Origin: Betaproteobacteria bacterium
Lineage (GTDB): Bacteria > Pseudomonadota > Gammaproteobacteria > Burkholderiales > Rhodocyclaceae
Reading direction: 5' to 3'
Assembly: GCA_028065725.1 (NCBI GenBank)
Contig: JAPTVL010000504.1
Coordinates: forward strand, 1-10,616
DNA length: 10,616 nucleotides
Shown here: positions 1-5,700 of the stretch, one piece after another
How positions within the stretch are numbered: position 1 is the first letter of the stretch
Layout of the letters: the number at the start of each line of letters is the position of its first letter
Program-made: the position numbers and the translations under genes
Notes under the pieces: model-generated
Seen by the model: only the letters and a program-made list of their open reading frames with translations
Database searches by the model: none
What the model was told of the DNA's origin: nothing

Positions 1-208
1 CGGCGAAATCGAGCGCCTTCTTGGTCGACAGGCTCACCAGCAGCACCATGATGGAGAGCGCGATGTTGAAGGTGAACAGCATGTCCAGCGCGAACGGCGG
101 CAGCGGCAGCACCAGCATCGCCAGGATGAGGACGATGAAGATCGGCGCGGCCATCGCACGGGCGTTGGCGCCGTTGAACAGGGTGGAGAGGCTCAGGGTG
201 CCGTTCAT
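1..208 (-). CDS. flhA: Flagellar export gate protein FlhA, N-terminal part (runs off window)
   Basis: Only the first 69 codons are visible; the gene continues past position 1. FlhA is the large inner-membrane subunit of the flagellar type III export gate; its cytoplasmic domain docks chaperone-substrate complexes. The visible part matches the family start: a short polar N-terminus, a hydrophobic segment at about residues 20-36 (motif MLVLPLPPFALD at residues 31-42), a second segment at about 42-60, then LSTKKALDFA at the break. The ATG at 208-206 is chosen because it gives the usual FlhA start. Its ribosome site is poor: an AGG about 9 bases upstream lies in the end of the inverted repeat element that fills the flhB-flhA gap. 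Folding of that element in the mRNA could therefore limit flhA translation (inference). flhB lies upstream on the same strand, as in the flhBA operons of other proteobacteria. Confidence 0.95.
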   Translation of the reverse strand, partial: MNGTLSLSTLFNGANARAMAAPIFIVLILAMLVLPLPPFALDMLFTFNIALSIMVLLVSLSTKKALDFA

Positions 209-213
209 GCCTT

Positions 214-481
214 GGAGCCTATGACAACAGAAATCATGCCCTGCGCTGCTTGCCCGCAGGATGCAGTGCAAGGCGTGGGGAGCGAGGTTTGGTCATTCCA
301 AATAAGCGACCCGCAACGCTGCAATGCGCCTGCGGGTAAGCAGCCCTCTGGGTTGAGGCCAGGATCGGCGTCTGCGGCGTTGCAGCGCTTGGCAATGGAT
401 GGCCATTGCCGGCGCACTGCGTCTTGCATCCATCCGATCCTGGCCTCAACGCAGGGCATGATTTCTGCTGTCATAGGTTCC
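214..481. repeat. MITE-like element with long terminal inverted repeats and two internal hairpins
   Basis: Bases 214-244 and 451-481 are inverted copies of each other over 31 bases with 2 mismatches; the inner 27 bases (218-244 and 451-477) have 1. Between them lie two adjacent hairpins. Arm A has 16-base arms at 245-260 and 329-344 with one mismatch. It continues inward as an imperfect stem (263-276 with 316-327) to a small TTTGG/CCAAA hairpin at 288-302. Arm B has perfect 17-base arms at 352-368 and 434-450 and is capped by GGCAATGG/CCATTGCC at 391-410. Only 7 bases separate the arms, so one strand can fold as a three-way junction. The element contains the flhB stop codon (471-473) and ends 5 bases before the flhA start codon. 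It carries no credible gene, and no target-site duplication is visible. A non-autonomous mobile repeat (MITE) is the best reading; a domesticated mRNA structure is the alternative. Confidence 0.8.
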
Positions 482-1610
482 CTGGCGGATCAAGTTCGGG
501 CGGAACCGGCAGGTCGACCGGGGCATCGGGATACACGCCGCCCACCTGCTGGAAATGGCGCAGCTGGAACACGTAGGCCAGCACTTCGGCCACCGCTGCA
601 TAGAGGGTGGCCGGGATCTCGTCATCGATGTCGGTGTGGCGGAACAGCGCACGTGCCAGCGGCGGCGCTTCAAGCAGCGGCACCCTGTGCTCGGCGGCCA
701 GCTCGCGGATCTTCGCGGCCACGGCGTCGGCGCCCTTGGCCACCACGCGCGGCGCGCGCATCTTGCCTTCGCTGTACTTGAGCGCGACGGCATAATGGGT
801 CGGGTTGGTCACCACCACATCGGCAGTCGGAATCTCGGACATCATGCGGCGACGCGCCACTTCACGCTGCTGGGCGCGGATGCGCGCCTTCAGGTGCGGG
901 TCGCCTTCCGATTCCTTGGCCTCGCGACGCAGCTCTTCCTTGCTCATCCGGAGCTTCTTGTAGTAGCTCCAGAACTGGTACGGCAGATCGATCACGACGA
1001 TGAAAATCATCGCACCCGAGATCAGCAGGAAGACCTTGCCGACGATCTCGCCCATGTGCTGGATGGCGAGCGACGGCTCTTCCAGGCTGAGCGAGAGAAT
1101 CGCGCCGAGGTTGGACCAGATCAGCCATACGGCGACTCCACCCAGCAAGCCGGCCTTGGCCAGCGCCTTGACCAGCTCGACCAGTCCCTGGCTGGAAATC
1201 ATGCGCTTGATGCCCGACAGCGGGTTGAGGCGATCGAACTTCGGCGCAATCGCCTTGGCGCTGAACAACCAGCCGCGCAGCAGCAGCGGCGAAGCCAGGG
1301 TGGCGATCACCACCACGGCCAGGAAGGGGGCCAGCGCCAGGGCTGCTTCAAAAAACTGGCTCGACAGCTGTGCCATGACGTGCGCGCTGTCGCGGGCGAT
1401 GGCAGGTTCGAACTGCAGGCTGTCGTGCACGATATGCGACAGGGTCTGGCCAAGGCCGTTGGCCATCATCCACAGCGAGGCCCCGCCGGCCATCAGGACG
1501 ACAAACGTGGCCAGCTCGCGCGATTGCGGCACCTGGCCGTCTTCACGCGCTTTCTCCAGCCGCTGCGGCGAGGCTGGTTCTGTCCGTTCCTGATCGCTTT
1601 CTTCAGCCAT
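471..1610 (-). CDS. flhB: Flagellar export gate protein FlhB
   Basis: A 379-residue protein, close to the usual 380. FlhB is the substrate-specificity switch of the flagellar type III export apparatus: it changes export from rod and hook proteins to filament proteins after cutting itself. The N-terminus (EESDQERTEPASPQRLEKAR) is the family signature. Four hydrophobic segments lie at about residues 33-55, 85-112, 145-175 and 188-212. The cytoplasmic domain has the autocleavage motif NPTH at residues 269-272 with the expected cleavage after Asn269, then conserved Y273 and the PLLEAPPLAR stretch (311-320). The ATG at 1610-1608 has a good ribosome site, AGGTGA at 1618-1623, six bases away. The stop codon falls inside the right end of the inverted repeat element, so the last two codons and the stop are shared with it. 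The gene lies 145 bases after motB, in a gap holding a possible FlhDC site, and precedes flhA. Confidence 0.98.
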   Translation of the reverse strand: MAEESDQERTEPASPQRLEKAREDGQVPQSRELATFVVLMAGGASLWMMANGLGQTLSHIVHDSLQFEPAIARDSAHVMAQLSSQFFEAALALAPFLAVVVIATLASPLLLRGWLFSAKAIAPKFDRLNPLSGIKRMISSQGLVELVKALAKAGLLGGVAVWLIWSNLGAILSLSLEEPSLAIQHMGEIVGKVFLLISGAMIFIVVIDLPYQFWSYYKKLRMSKEELRREAKESEGDPHLKARIRAQQREVARRRMMSEIPTADVVVTNPTHYAVALKYSEGKMRAPRVVAKGADAVAAKIRELAAEHRVPLLEAPPLARALFRHTDIDDEIPATLYAAVAEVLAYVFQLRHFQQVGGVYPDAPVDLPVPPELDPPGNL

Positions 1611-1663
1611 CCCTGTTCACCTGTTGGGGGGAGCCCTTCTCGCATCTGCTGCAGACGGGCTTT

Positions 1664-1700
1664 CTTCAGGCTGAAGTATCCGATATGCCCGGGGCGGGCA
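1664..1700. repeat. Two short palindromes upstream of flhB
   Basis: CTTCAG-G-CTGAAG occupies 1664-1676 and TGCCCG-GGG-CGGGCA occupies 1686-1700; both arms are perfect. They lie in the motB-flhB gap, 54-90 bases before the flhB start. No run of T follows on the minus strand, so neither looks like an intrinsic terminator for motAB. They may be regulator sites or hairpins in an flhB leader; the sequence does not decide. Confidence 0.4.
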
Positions 1701-1743
1701 ATCAGGGGAATAAGGGTGGATTTGGCCTGCTATTTCGCGACAG
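1700..1743. promoter_or_regulatory. Possible FlhDC-binding site upstream of flhB
   Basis: In the 145-base motB-flhB gap, bases 1708-1715 read GAATAAGG, and 1729-1736 read GCTATTTC on the same strand. Set against the enterobacterial FlhD4C2 box, two inverted half-sites built on AAATA(A/G)CG about 10-12 bases apart, the left 16-base half (1700-1715) agrees at roughly 10 positions. The right half (1728-1743) agrees mainly in its 8-base core, and the gap between halves is 12 bases. It lies about 90-130 bases before the flhB start, where a class II site is expected, and flhBA is a known FlhDC target in enterobacteria. The outer parts of both halves are poor matches and the betaproteobacterial consensus may differ, so this is a candidate only. 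Confidence 0.3.
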
Positions 1744-1755
1744 GCGGCGCGGGAA

Positions 1756-2688
1756 TCAGCGAGGTGGCGTGCCGGCTTTTTCGATTTCGTCGCGCGCCCC
1801 GTCCTGATCGGAGACATTGACGCCGGACGCCTCCTTGGTGATGGCTTCCTCTGTGCGCTTGTTCATCACGATGATGCTGATTCGACGGTTGACCGGATCG
1901 TGAGGCGCAGCCTGGTTGAACGGCACCGATGACGCCAGCCCGACCACCCGCAGCATCTTCGCTTCGTCCATGCCGCCCGCGATCAGTTCGCGGCGGGAGG
2001 CGTTGGCGCGGTCGGCCGACAGTTCCCAGTTGCTGTAGCCGCGACTGGCATTGGCATACGGCTTGTCGTCGGTATGGCCGGACAGGCTGACGCGGTTCTT
2101 CACGTCGTTCAGAACCGGGCCGATCTCGCGCAGGATGATCTTGGTATAGGGCCGCAGCTCGGCGCTGGCGAGGTTGAACATGGGCCGGTTCTGCTCGTCG
2201 ACGATCTGGATGCGCAGACCTTCGCTGGTGATATCGATCAGCAGTTGCCGCTTGAATTGCCGCAGCGTGGGATTGGCGTCGATCGCCTTTTCCAGGCGTT
2301 TTTTCAGCTGCTTGAGATTGGCCGCCTCGATGCGCTCGAGCTCGGCCTGTGCCGCCTTCAGATTGTAGGATTTTTTCTCGGCTTTGGTTTCGCCCCTTTT
2401 GATCTGCCCGTCCTTGCGCGTCAGATCGGCGCCGCCGCCCTTGATCACGCTGGAGCTGTCGCCGCTGCCGGATCCTCCCTGCATGGCCACCTTGAGCGGG
2501 GTCTTGAAATATTCCGCAATCCCTTCGAGATCGCCCTTGGTGGTCGAGCCCAGCAGCCACATCAGCAGAAAGAACGCCATCATCGCGGTCACGAAGTCAG
2601 CATAGGCGATCTTCCACGCACCGCCGTGGTGGCCCCCGGCCACCTTCCTGATGCGCTTGACGATGATGGGCGCTTTTTGCTCGCTCAT
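1756..2688 (-). CDS. motB: Flagellar motor stator protein MotB
   Basis: A 310-residue stator subunit that pairs with MotA to form the proton channel and anchors it to peptidoglycan. The N-terminus PIIVKRIRK is typical. A single membrane segment at about residues 28-48 carries the proton-binding aspartate, Asp31, in AYADFVTAMMAFF. After a plug-like, Gly/Ser- and charge-rich linker (about 50-145), the OmpA-type peptidoglycan-binding domain spans about 155-278. It has SGHTDDKPY at 203-211, NWELSADRA at 220-228 and NRRI at 267-270. The aspartate and the plain H/K surroundings point to a proton-driven rather than sodium-driven (PomB) stator, although this is inferred from similarity. A charged tail of about 30 residues follows the domain. 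The ATG follows the motA stop by 34 bases; its ribosome site is weak, which fits translation coupled to motA. Confidence 0.98.
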   Translation of the reverse strand: MSEQKAPIIVKRIRKVAGGHHGGAWKIAYADFVTAMMAFFLLMWLLGSTTKGDLEGIAEYFKTPLKVAMQGGSGSGDSSSVIKGGGADLTRKDGQIKRGETKAEKKSYNLKAAQAELERIEAANLKQLKKRLEKAIDANPTLRQFKRQLLIDITSEGLRIQIVDEQNRPMFNLASAELRPYTKIILREIGPVLNDVKNRVSLSGHTDDKPYANASRGYSNWELSADRANASRRELIAGGMDEAKMLRVVGLASSVPFNQAAPHDPVNRRISIIVMNKRTEEAITKEASGVNVSDQDGARDEIEKAGTPPR

Positions 2689-2722
2689 TCTTGGCAGTTA
2701 TCCAGGACTGGCAGCAGGCAGA

Positions 2723-3583
2723 TCAGCGCGACTTCGCGCCTTTGACGTGCACTTCCAGCTCGCTGAAGGAAGGACGCTCGGTCGAGAACAACACCTTGCG
2801 GCCGAACTCGACCGCTATCGCCGGCGCATAGCCGTTGATGCTGGCCAGCAGGGTGACCTTGACGCACTGGAACATCTTGGTCGATTCGTGCAGTTTCTGT
2901 TCAAGCTGGCTCGCCAGCGGGCTTACAAATCCGTAGGCCAGCAGAATGCCGAGGAAGGTGCCGACCAGCGCGTGTGCGATCAGGATTCCCAGCTCTGCGG
3001 GCGGCAGGCCAACCGATTCCATCGTGTGCACCACGCCCATCACCGCCGCGATGATGCCGAATGCGGGCAGGCCGTCCCCGATCTTGTTGATGGCGTGCAC
3101 TGGCACTTCACCTTCGTGATGGTGGGTTTCGATTTCATTGTCCATCAGGTTTTCGATTTCAAAGGCATTCATGCTGCCGCTCACCATCAGGCGCAGATAG
3201 TCGGTAAGGAACTCGACGATGTGGTGATCGGCCATGATCGTCGGATATTTCGTGAATAGCGGGCTGCTCTCGGGCGCGTCGACGTCGGCCTCGACCGACA
3301 TCAGCCCTTCCTTGCGGATCTTGGTGAGCAGTTCATACAGCAGCGCCATCATATCCATGTACAGCGCACGGGTATATTTCGACCCCCTGAACACGGTGGG
3401 CAGTGCCTGCAGGGTGGCCTTGATGGCCTTGTTATTGTTGCCGACGAAGAACGCACCGATCGCCCCGCCGCCGATCATCAGCAGTTCCAGCGGTTGGAAC
3501 AGCGCAGCCAGATGCCCGCCCGCCAGCGCGAAGCCGCCGAAGACACTGAGCACCACAACGATATATCCAACGATGACTAGCAC
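2723..3583 (-). CDS. motA: Flagellar motor stator protein MotA
   Basis: A 286-residue protein that follows E. coli MotA almost end to end (for example LLALLY-like, FEIE-LMD-EIETH, and SKM-QCVKVTLL blocks). It forms the ring around the MotB dimer and converts proton flow into torque. Four membrane segments are visible at about residues 2-22, 33-50, 170-190 and 199-222. The residues known to matter in E. coli are at the same numbers: Arg90 and Glu98 in the cytoplasmic loop, which act on the rotor protein FliG, and Pro173 and Pro222 at the channel. The start is a GTG at 3583-3581. The ribosome site AAGGA (3594-3598 on the complement) lies 10 bases upstream, and starting here gives the canonical N-terminus MLVIVGY. 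A separate 155-base upstream gap with a sigma-28-like promoter suggests motAB has its own transcription start. Confidence 0.98.
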   Translation of the reverse strand: MLVIVGYIVVVLSVFGGFALAGGHLAALFQPLELLMIGGGAIGAFFVGNNNKAIKATLQALPTVFRGSKYTRALYMDMMALLYELLTKIRKEGLMSVEADVDAPESSPLFTKYPTIMADHHIVEFLTDYLRLMVSGSMNAFEIENLMDNEIETHHHEGEVPVHAINKIGDGLPAFGIIAAVMGVVHTMESVGLPPAELGILIAHALVGTFLGILLAYGFVSPLASQLEQKLHESTKMFQCVKVTLLASINGYAPAIAVEFGRKVLFSTERPSFSELEVHVKGAKSR

Positions 3584-3612
3584 GACCGTCTGTTCCTTTT
3601 GATTGATTTACC

Positions 3613-3632
3613 GGGTGGGAGCGGTTCCACCC
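3613..3632. repeat. Hairpin in the motA leader
   Basis: GGGTGG at 3613-3618 and CCACCC at 3627-3632 can pair around an 8-base loop, 30-50 bases before the motA start codon. No T-run follows on the minus strand, so it is not a convincing terminator for the upstream gene. It would lie in the untranslated leader of a motA transcript. Confidence 0.4.
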
Positions 3633-3664
3633 TGCCCCCGATTTTCCGCATTCAAAGGCGGGGC

Positions 3665-3679
3665 TCTCACACTGTGAGA
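3665..3679. promoter_or_regulatory. Perfect palindrome at the expected motA start point
   Basis: TCTCACA-C-TGTGAGA is a 15-base palindrome with 7-base perfect arms around one central base. It overlaps the last two bases of the candidate sigma-28 minus-10 element and covers the expected transcription start. An exact palindrome of this kind at a start point suggests an operator for a dimeric regulator, but the regulator is not identifiable. The arms are the reverse arrangement of a CRP half-site pair and are much too close together to be one. Confidence 0.45.
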
Positions 3680-3704
3680 TTCGACCGGATTGGAAGAAAC
3701 TTGA
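3678..3704 (-). promoter_or_regulatory. Candidate sigma-28 (FliA) promoter for motAB
   Basis: On the minus strand, TCAAGTTT (3704-3697) matches 7 of 8 bases of the FliA minus-35 consensus TAAAGTTT. After exactly 11 bases comes GTCGAATC (3685-3678), which shares about 4 of 8 bases with GCCGATAA. The spacing is that of FliA promoters, and motAB is a classical late (class III) unit. The predicted start lies about 90 bases before the motA GTG. The weak minus-10 element keeps the confidence low. Confidence 0.4.
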
Positions 3705-3738
3705 TGGCGCAGCATGAGTATTTCCATGTGCCCTCCCC

Positions 3739-4488
3739 TCACATCCGCCACGCATACAAGGTGTGCCGTGCACCTTCGGCCAGGTTCATCACGTGGTCCG
3801 GCTGCCGAGCATTCACTGCGAACGACAGGCTGACGAACAGGCTGCCACTGCGCATCTGTGCTTGCGCCTGTTGCCACAGACCGGGCATGGCAACAGGTGA
3901 AAGAAAGGCAAATACCACATCGAAATCGGCGAGGTTGAGCCTCGCGTAATCGCAGCGCATGAACTTCACCCGGCTGCGCTTGAGCCATGCACGCACCCGG
4001 CTGACAAGCCACGGCCCCGGGGCAATTTCGGTACCGAAGAGGCGGCCCTGTGGAAAACGTGGCTCCAGATAAAACGGCACCCCGCCCAGTCCGCTGCCGA
4101 GGTCGACGAAGCGGAATTCACTGGCCTCGGGCAGCAAGGACGTCAAGGCCCGCCAGGCCTTGCGGTCAGACAGATACAAAGGCACCCGGGTGCGGAACGT
4201 GCTCCAGTAAAACAGCACCAGCAGCAGGAAGGCCGCCAGATACATCCATGCAGGCATCTTTGTCTGGCTGGCCAGCAGCACGGCAGGCATGAATCCGACA
4301 TGCAGCGGAGGCCACCAGGCTGGCTGTCGCCAGAGAATACTCAACAGGGCGGCGATTGCCCCTTGCGCGAGGGCGAATTGCCACAGGGCGGCTTGATAGG
4401 GAAACAGGGAGTACAGCAGCGCCGTCAATAACACGGCGGTGAACTGGATGGTGAGCGACTGGAGGCTGACCGGCAGGCGCGTCATCAC
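3739..4488 (-). CDS. Membrane-anchored class I SAM methyltransferase, FAM173/ATPSCKMT-like
   Basis: A 249-residue protein. The first ~95 residues are very hydrophobic, with likely membrane segments at about 12-30, 35-53, 64-76 and 79-96. A Rossmann-type methyltransferase domain follows: motif I FVDLGSGLGG at 127-136, an acidic residue closing the second strand (FGTEIAP, Glu154), then PWLVSRVRAW at 159-168, CDY at 179-181 and FAFLSP at 193-198. The order 'D-G-G-x-G, then E with P-W-L-V-x-x-S-R-x-R-A-W' resembles FAM173-type enzymes such as human ATPSCKMT, which methylates a lysine of the ATP synthase c subunit. The substrate here is unknown. The start is GTG at 4488 or the next codon ATG at 4485; no clear ribosome site is present. 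It lies 19 bases after flhC, which fits translational coupling. Placement between flhDC and motAB suggests a role linked to motility, or merely co-regulation (inference). Confidence 0.85.
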   Translation of the reverse strand: MMTRLPVSLQSLTIQFTAVLLTALLYSLFPYQAALWQFALAQGAIAALLSILWRQPAWWPPLHVGFMPAVLLASQTKMPAWMYLAAFLLLVLFYWSTFRTRVPLYLSDRKAWRALTSLLPEASEFRFVDLGSGLGGVPFYLEPRFPQGRLFGTEIAPGPWLVSRVRAWLKRSRVKFMRCDYARLNLADFDVVFAFLSPVAMPGLWQQAQAQMRSGSLFVSLSFAVNARQPDHVMNLAEGARHTLYAWRM

Positions 4489-4507
4489 CGGACGTCAGAG
4501 AAATCAG

Positions 4508-5116
4508 TCAGGCGGCGGTCAGTTCGAGCTGGACCTCAGCATCCGCATGGGGCACGCCGGCGGGTGCCCCGCTGCTATGCAGCGACCCTGCCGCAGCCTT
4601 GGCCTTGCGGGTTTTGCCGGCACGCGCGGGCATGTTGCACAGGCCGCAGACATATTTGTCGTGCAGGTCGTCCGGATGCACCACGAAGTGGCCGCCGCAA
4701 TCGCTGCACACGGCCGTATCAAGCATGTGGCTTTCGAAGAAGCGGTTCAGCGTCCAGGCACGGGTGAAGCTCAACACGGCTTCGATCTGGTTGGTATGCA
4801 GGTATTCCTGGTACAGACGATAGCTTTTGAGCACCGCTTCGATGCCGCTGCAATCGCTGTTCCGGGTGATGTAGCGGTGAATGTTGATGAACAGCGAGGA
4901 ATGCACGTTGGGCAGCCAGGTCAGGAACCAGTCGGTCGAGAACGGCAGCATGCCCTTGGGCGGCGACACGCCTTTGACTTCCTTGTACAGCTTGAGCAAG
5001 CGTTCGCGCGACAGCGAAGTCTCGGATTCCAGCACCTGCGGACGGGCGCCGAGTTCGATCAGTTCGATCGCCAGCTGGGTGTCGCGCATTTCGGTCAGCA
5101 GACTTTTCTTGCTCAT
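4508..5116 (-). CDS. flhC: Flagellar master transcription activator FlhC
   Basis: A 202-residue subunit of the FlhD4C2 activator, which binds DNA upstream of class II flagellar promoters and recruits sigma-70 polymerase. The body matches enterobacterial FlhC closely: RDTQLAIELI-LGAR near the start, LSRERLLKLYKE at 36-46, PPKGMLPFSTDWF at 52-64, and FTRAWTLNRF at 117-126. The four zinc-binding cysteines fall at 137, 140, 157 and 160, the same numbers as in E. coli. The reading frame is open to 5170, but the start is placed at the ATG at 5116-5114. There the protein begins MSKKSLL like its homologues, and AAGGGA (5125-5130 on the complement) lies 8 bases upstream. The C-terminal ~35 residues (after KTRKAKAAAG) are Ala/Gly-rich and not conserved. 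It lies 46 bases after flhD. Confidence 0.97.
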   Translation of the reverse strand: MSKKSLLTEMRDTQLAIELIELGARPQVLESETSLSRERLLKLYKEVKGVSPPKGMLPFSTDWFLTWLPNVHSSLFINIHRYITRNSDCSGIEAVLKSYRLYQEYLHTNQIEAVLSFTRAWTLNRFFESHMLDTAVCSDCGGHFVVHPDDLHDKYVCGLCNMPARAGKTRKAKAAAGSLHSSGAPAGVPHADAEVQLELTAA

Positions 5117-5124
5117 TCGGACAT

Positions 5125-5130
5125 TCCCTT
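5125..5130 (-). promoter_or_regulatory. flhC ribosome binding site
   Basis: AAGGGA on the minus strand, 8 bases before the ATG at 5116. It decides between this start and the 18-codon longer open frame beginning at 5170, which would overlap the end of flhD and has no FlhC homology in its extra part. Confidence 0.75.
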
Positions 5131-5162
5131 GTGTTGATGCAGTACAGCGTTGTGCAGCGGGA

Positions 5163-5477
5163 TCAGGCAAAGGCCATCGCCTGGCCTGCCATCAGGATGG
5201 CGGCGTGCGACTGGGCGAGGGCACGGTCCTTGGTGTAGCTGGTCAGCATGTTCAGCACCACGCCATCGTCGAAGCGGAAGCGCGAGACCAGCATGCCGGA
5301 GCCGGCGAGCTTGAGAATCTGTGCGGGGGTCAGCGCCTCGATCAGGTCGGCAACGTCCTGGCTGATGCCCAGGCGAAAGACGGCGGTAGCCTTGTCATGC
5401 TGGATCATGTTCTGCGCCAGCATCAGGTAGTTGAGATTGACATCACGTATCTCGTCCAGCATTTCGTCCATTTTCAT
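5163..5477 (-). CDS. flhD: Flagellar master regulator subunit FlhD
   Basis: A 104-residue partner of FlhC in the FlhD4C2 complex. The first half is strongly conserved: LDEIRDVNLNYLMLAQNMI at about 7-25, DKATAVFRLGIS at 28-39 and LTPAQILKLA at 49-58. LVSRFRFDDG (63-72) matches the LVCHFRFD strand of E. coli FlhD. The protein is about a dozen residues shorter than the E. coli form at the C-terminus. Start: ATG at 5477, with AAGGA 8 bases upstream on the minus strand; a second in-frame ATG two codons later is a less well-placed alternative. flhD is the first gene of the flagellar block and is preceded by a 288-base non-coding stretch with several inverted repeats, the likely place of control. 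GGA triplets in and beside its ribosome site (CGGAG, AAGGACAGG) would suit CsrA/RsmA-type control, but this is only a possibility. Confidence 0.97.
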   Translation of the reverse strand: MKMDEMLDEIRDVNLNYLMLAQNMIQHDKATAVFRLGISQDVADLIEALTPAQILKLAGSGMLVSRFRFDDGVVLNMLTSYTKDRALAQSHAAILMAGQAMAFA

Positions 5478-5506
5478 TTGGCCTGTCCTTCTCCGTTGAA
5501 TTTTTT

Positions 5507-5539
5507 CGAATTCACACTTAAGTCAGCGTGGTGAATTCG
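5507..5539. repeat. Nine-base inverted repeat close to flhD
   Basis: CGAATTCAC at 5507-5515 and GTGAATTCG at 5531-5539 are perfect inverted copies separated by 15 bases. The spacer begins with the 8-base palindrome ACTTAAGT (5516-5523). It lies 30-62 bases before the flhD start, so it is either an operator or a hairpin in the flhD leader upstream of the ribosome site. Confidence 0.6.
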
Positions 5540-5584
5540 TTTTCGGACGGCACCAGTGAAAGTTAATGTGGAGAAGCGCTGTAT

Positions 5585-5597
5585 TGTCGGACCGACA
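5585..5597. repeat. Palindrome TGTCGG-A-CCGACA upstream of flhD
   Basis: A perfect 6+1+6 base palindrome about 110 bases before the flhD start. It is followed directly by another inverted repeat, AACAA-CC-TTGTT at 5600-5611. The size and perfect symmetry would suit a dimeric regulator, but I cannot name one. Confidence 0.5.
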
Positions 5598-5700
5598 TGA
5601 ACAACCTTGTTTGTAGGTGTCCGTCTGTCACGCCGGCCCCTGGGGGGTAAACGCGTGCCACCGGGGGCGCTCATTCCCGTCAGTCTGGAGAAATTACACG

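Noticed and set aside
214..481. CRISPR array, integron attC site or tRNA-like element as explanation of the repeat
   Set aside because: There are no direct repeats with spacers, no attC core sites, and no tRNA arms; the symmetry is purely inverted.
205..781. Open frames on both strands across the flhB-flhA repeat (89 codons minus, 189 codons plus)
   Set aside because: Both begin with nearly the same peptide because the terminal repeats are inverted copies. That follows from the symmetry of the element, and no protein-like composition or ribosome site supports coding.
1664..1700. Intrinsic terminator after motB
   Set aside because: The hairpins are real but no T-run follows on the minus strand.
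555..1820. Plus-strand 421-codon open frame opposite flhB
   Set aside because: It is the antisense shadow of flhB, rich in His, Arg, Gln and Gly, without any domain signature, while the minus-strand frame is an unmistakable FlhB.
3665..3679. CRP/FNR-type binding site at the TCTCACA/TGTGAGA palindrome
   Set aside because: A CRP site needs TGTGA then TCACA with 6 bases between; here the half-sites are in the opposite order and one base apart.
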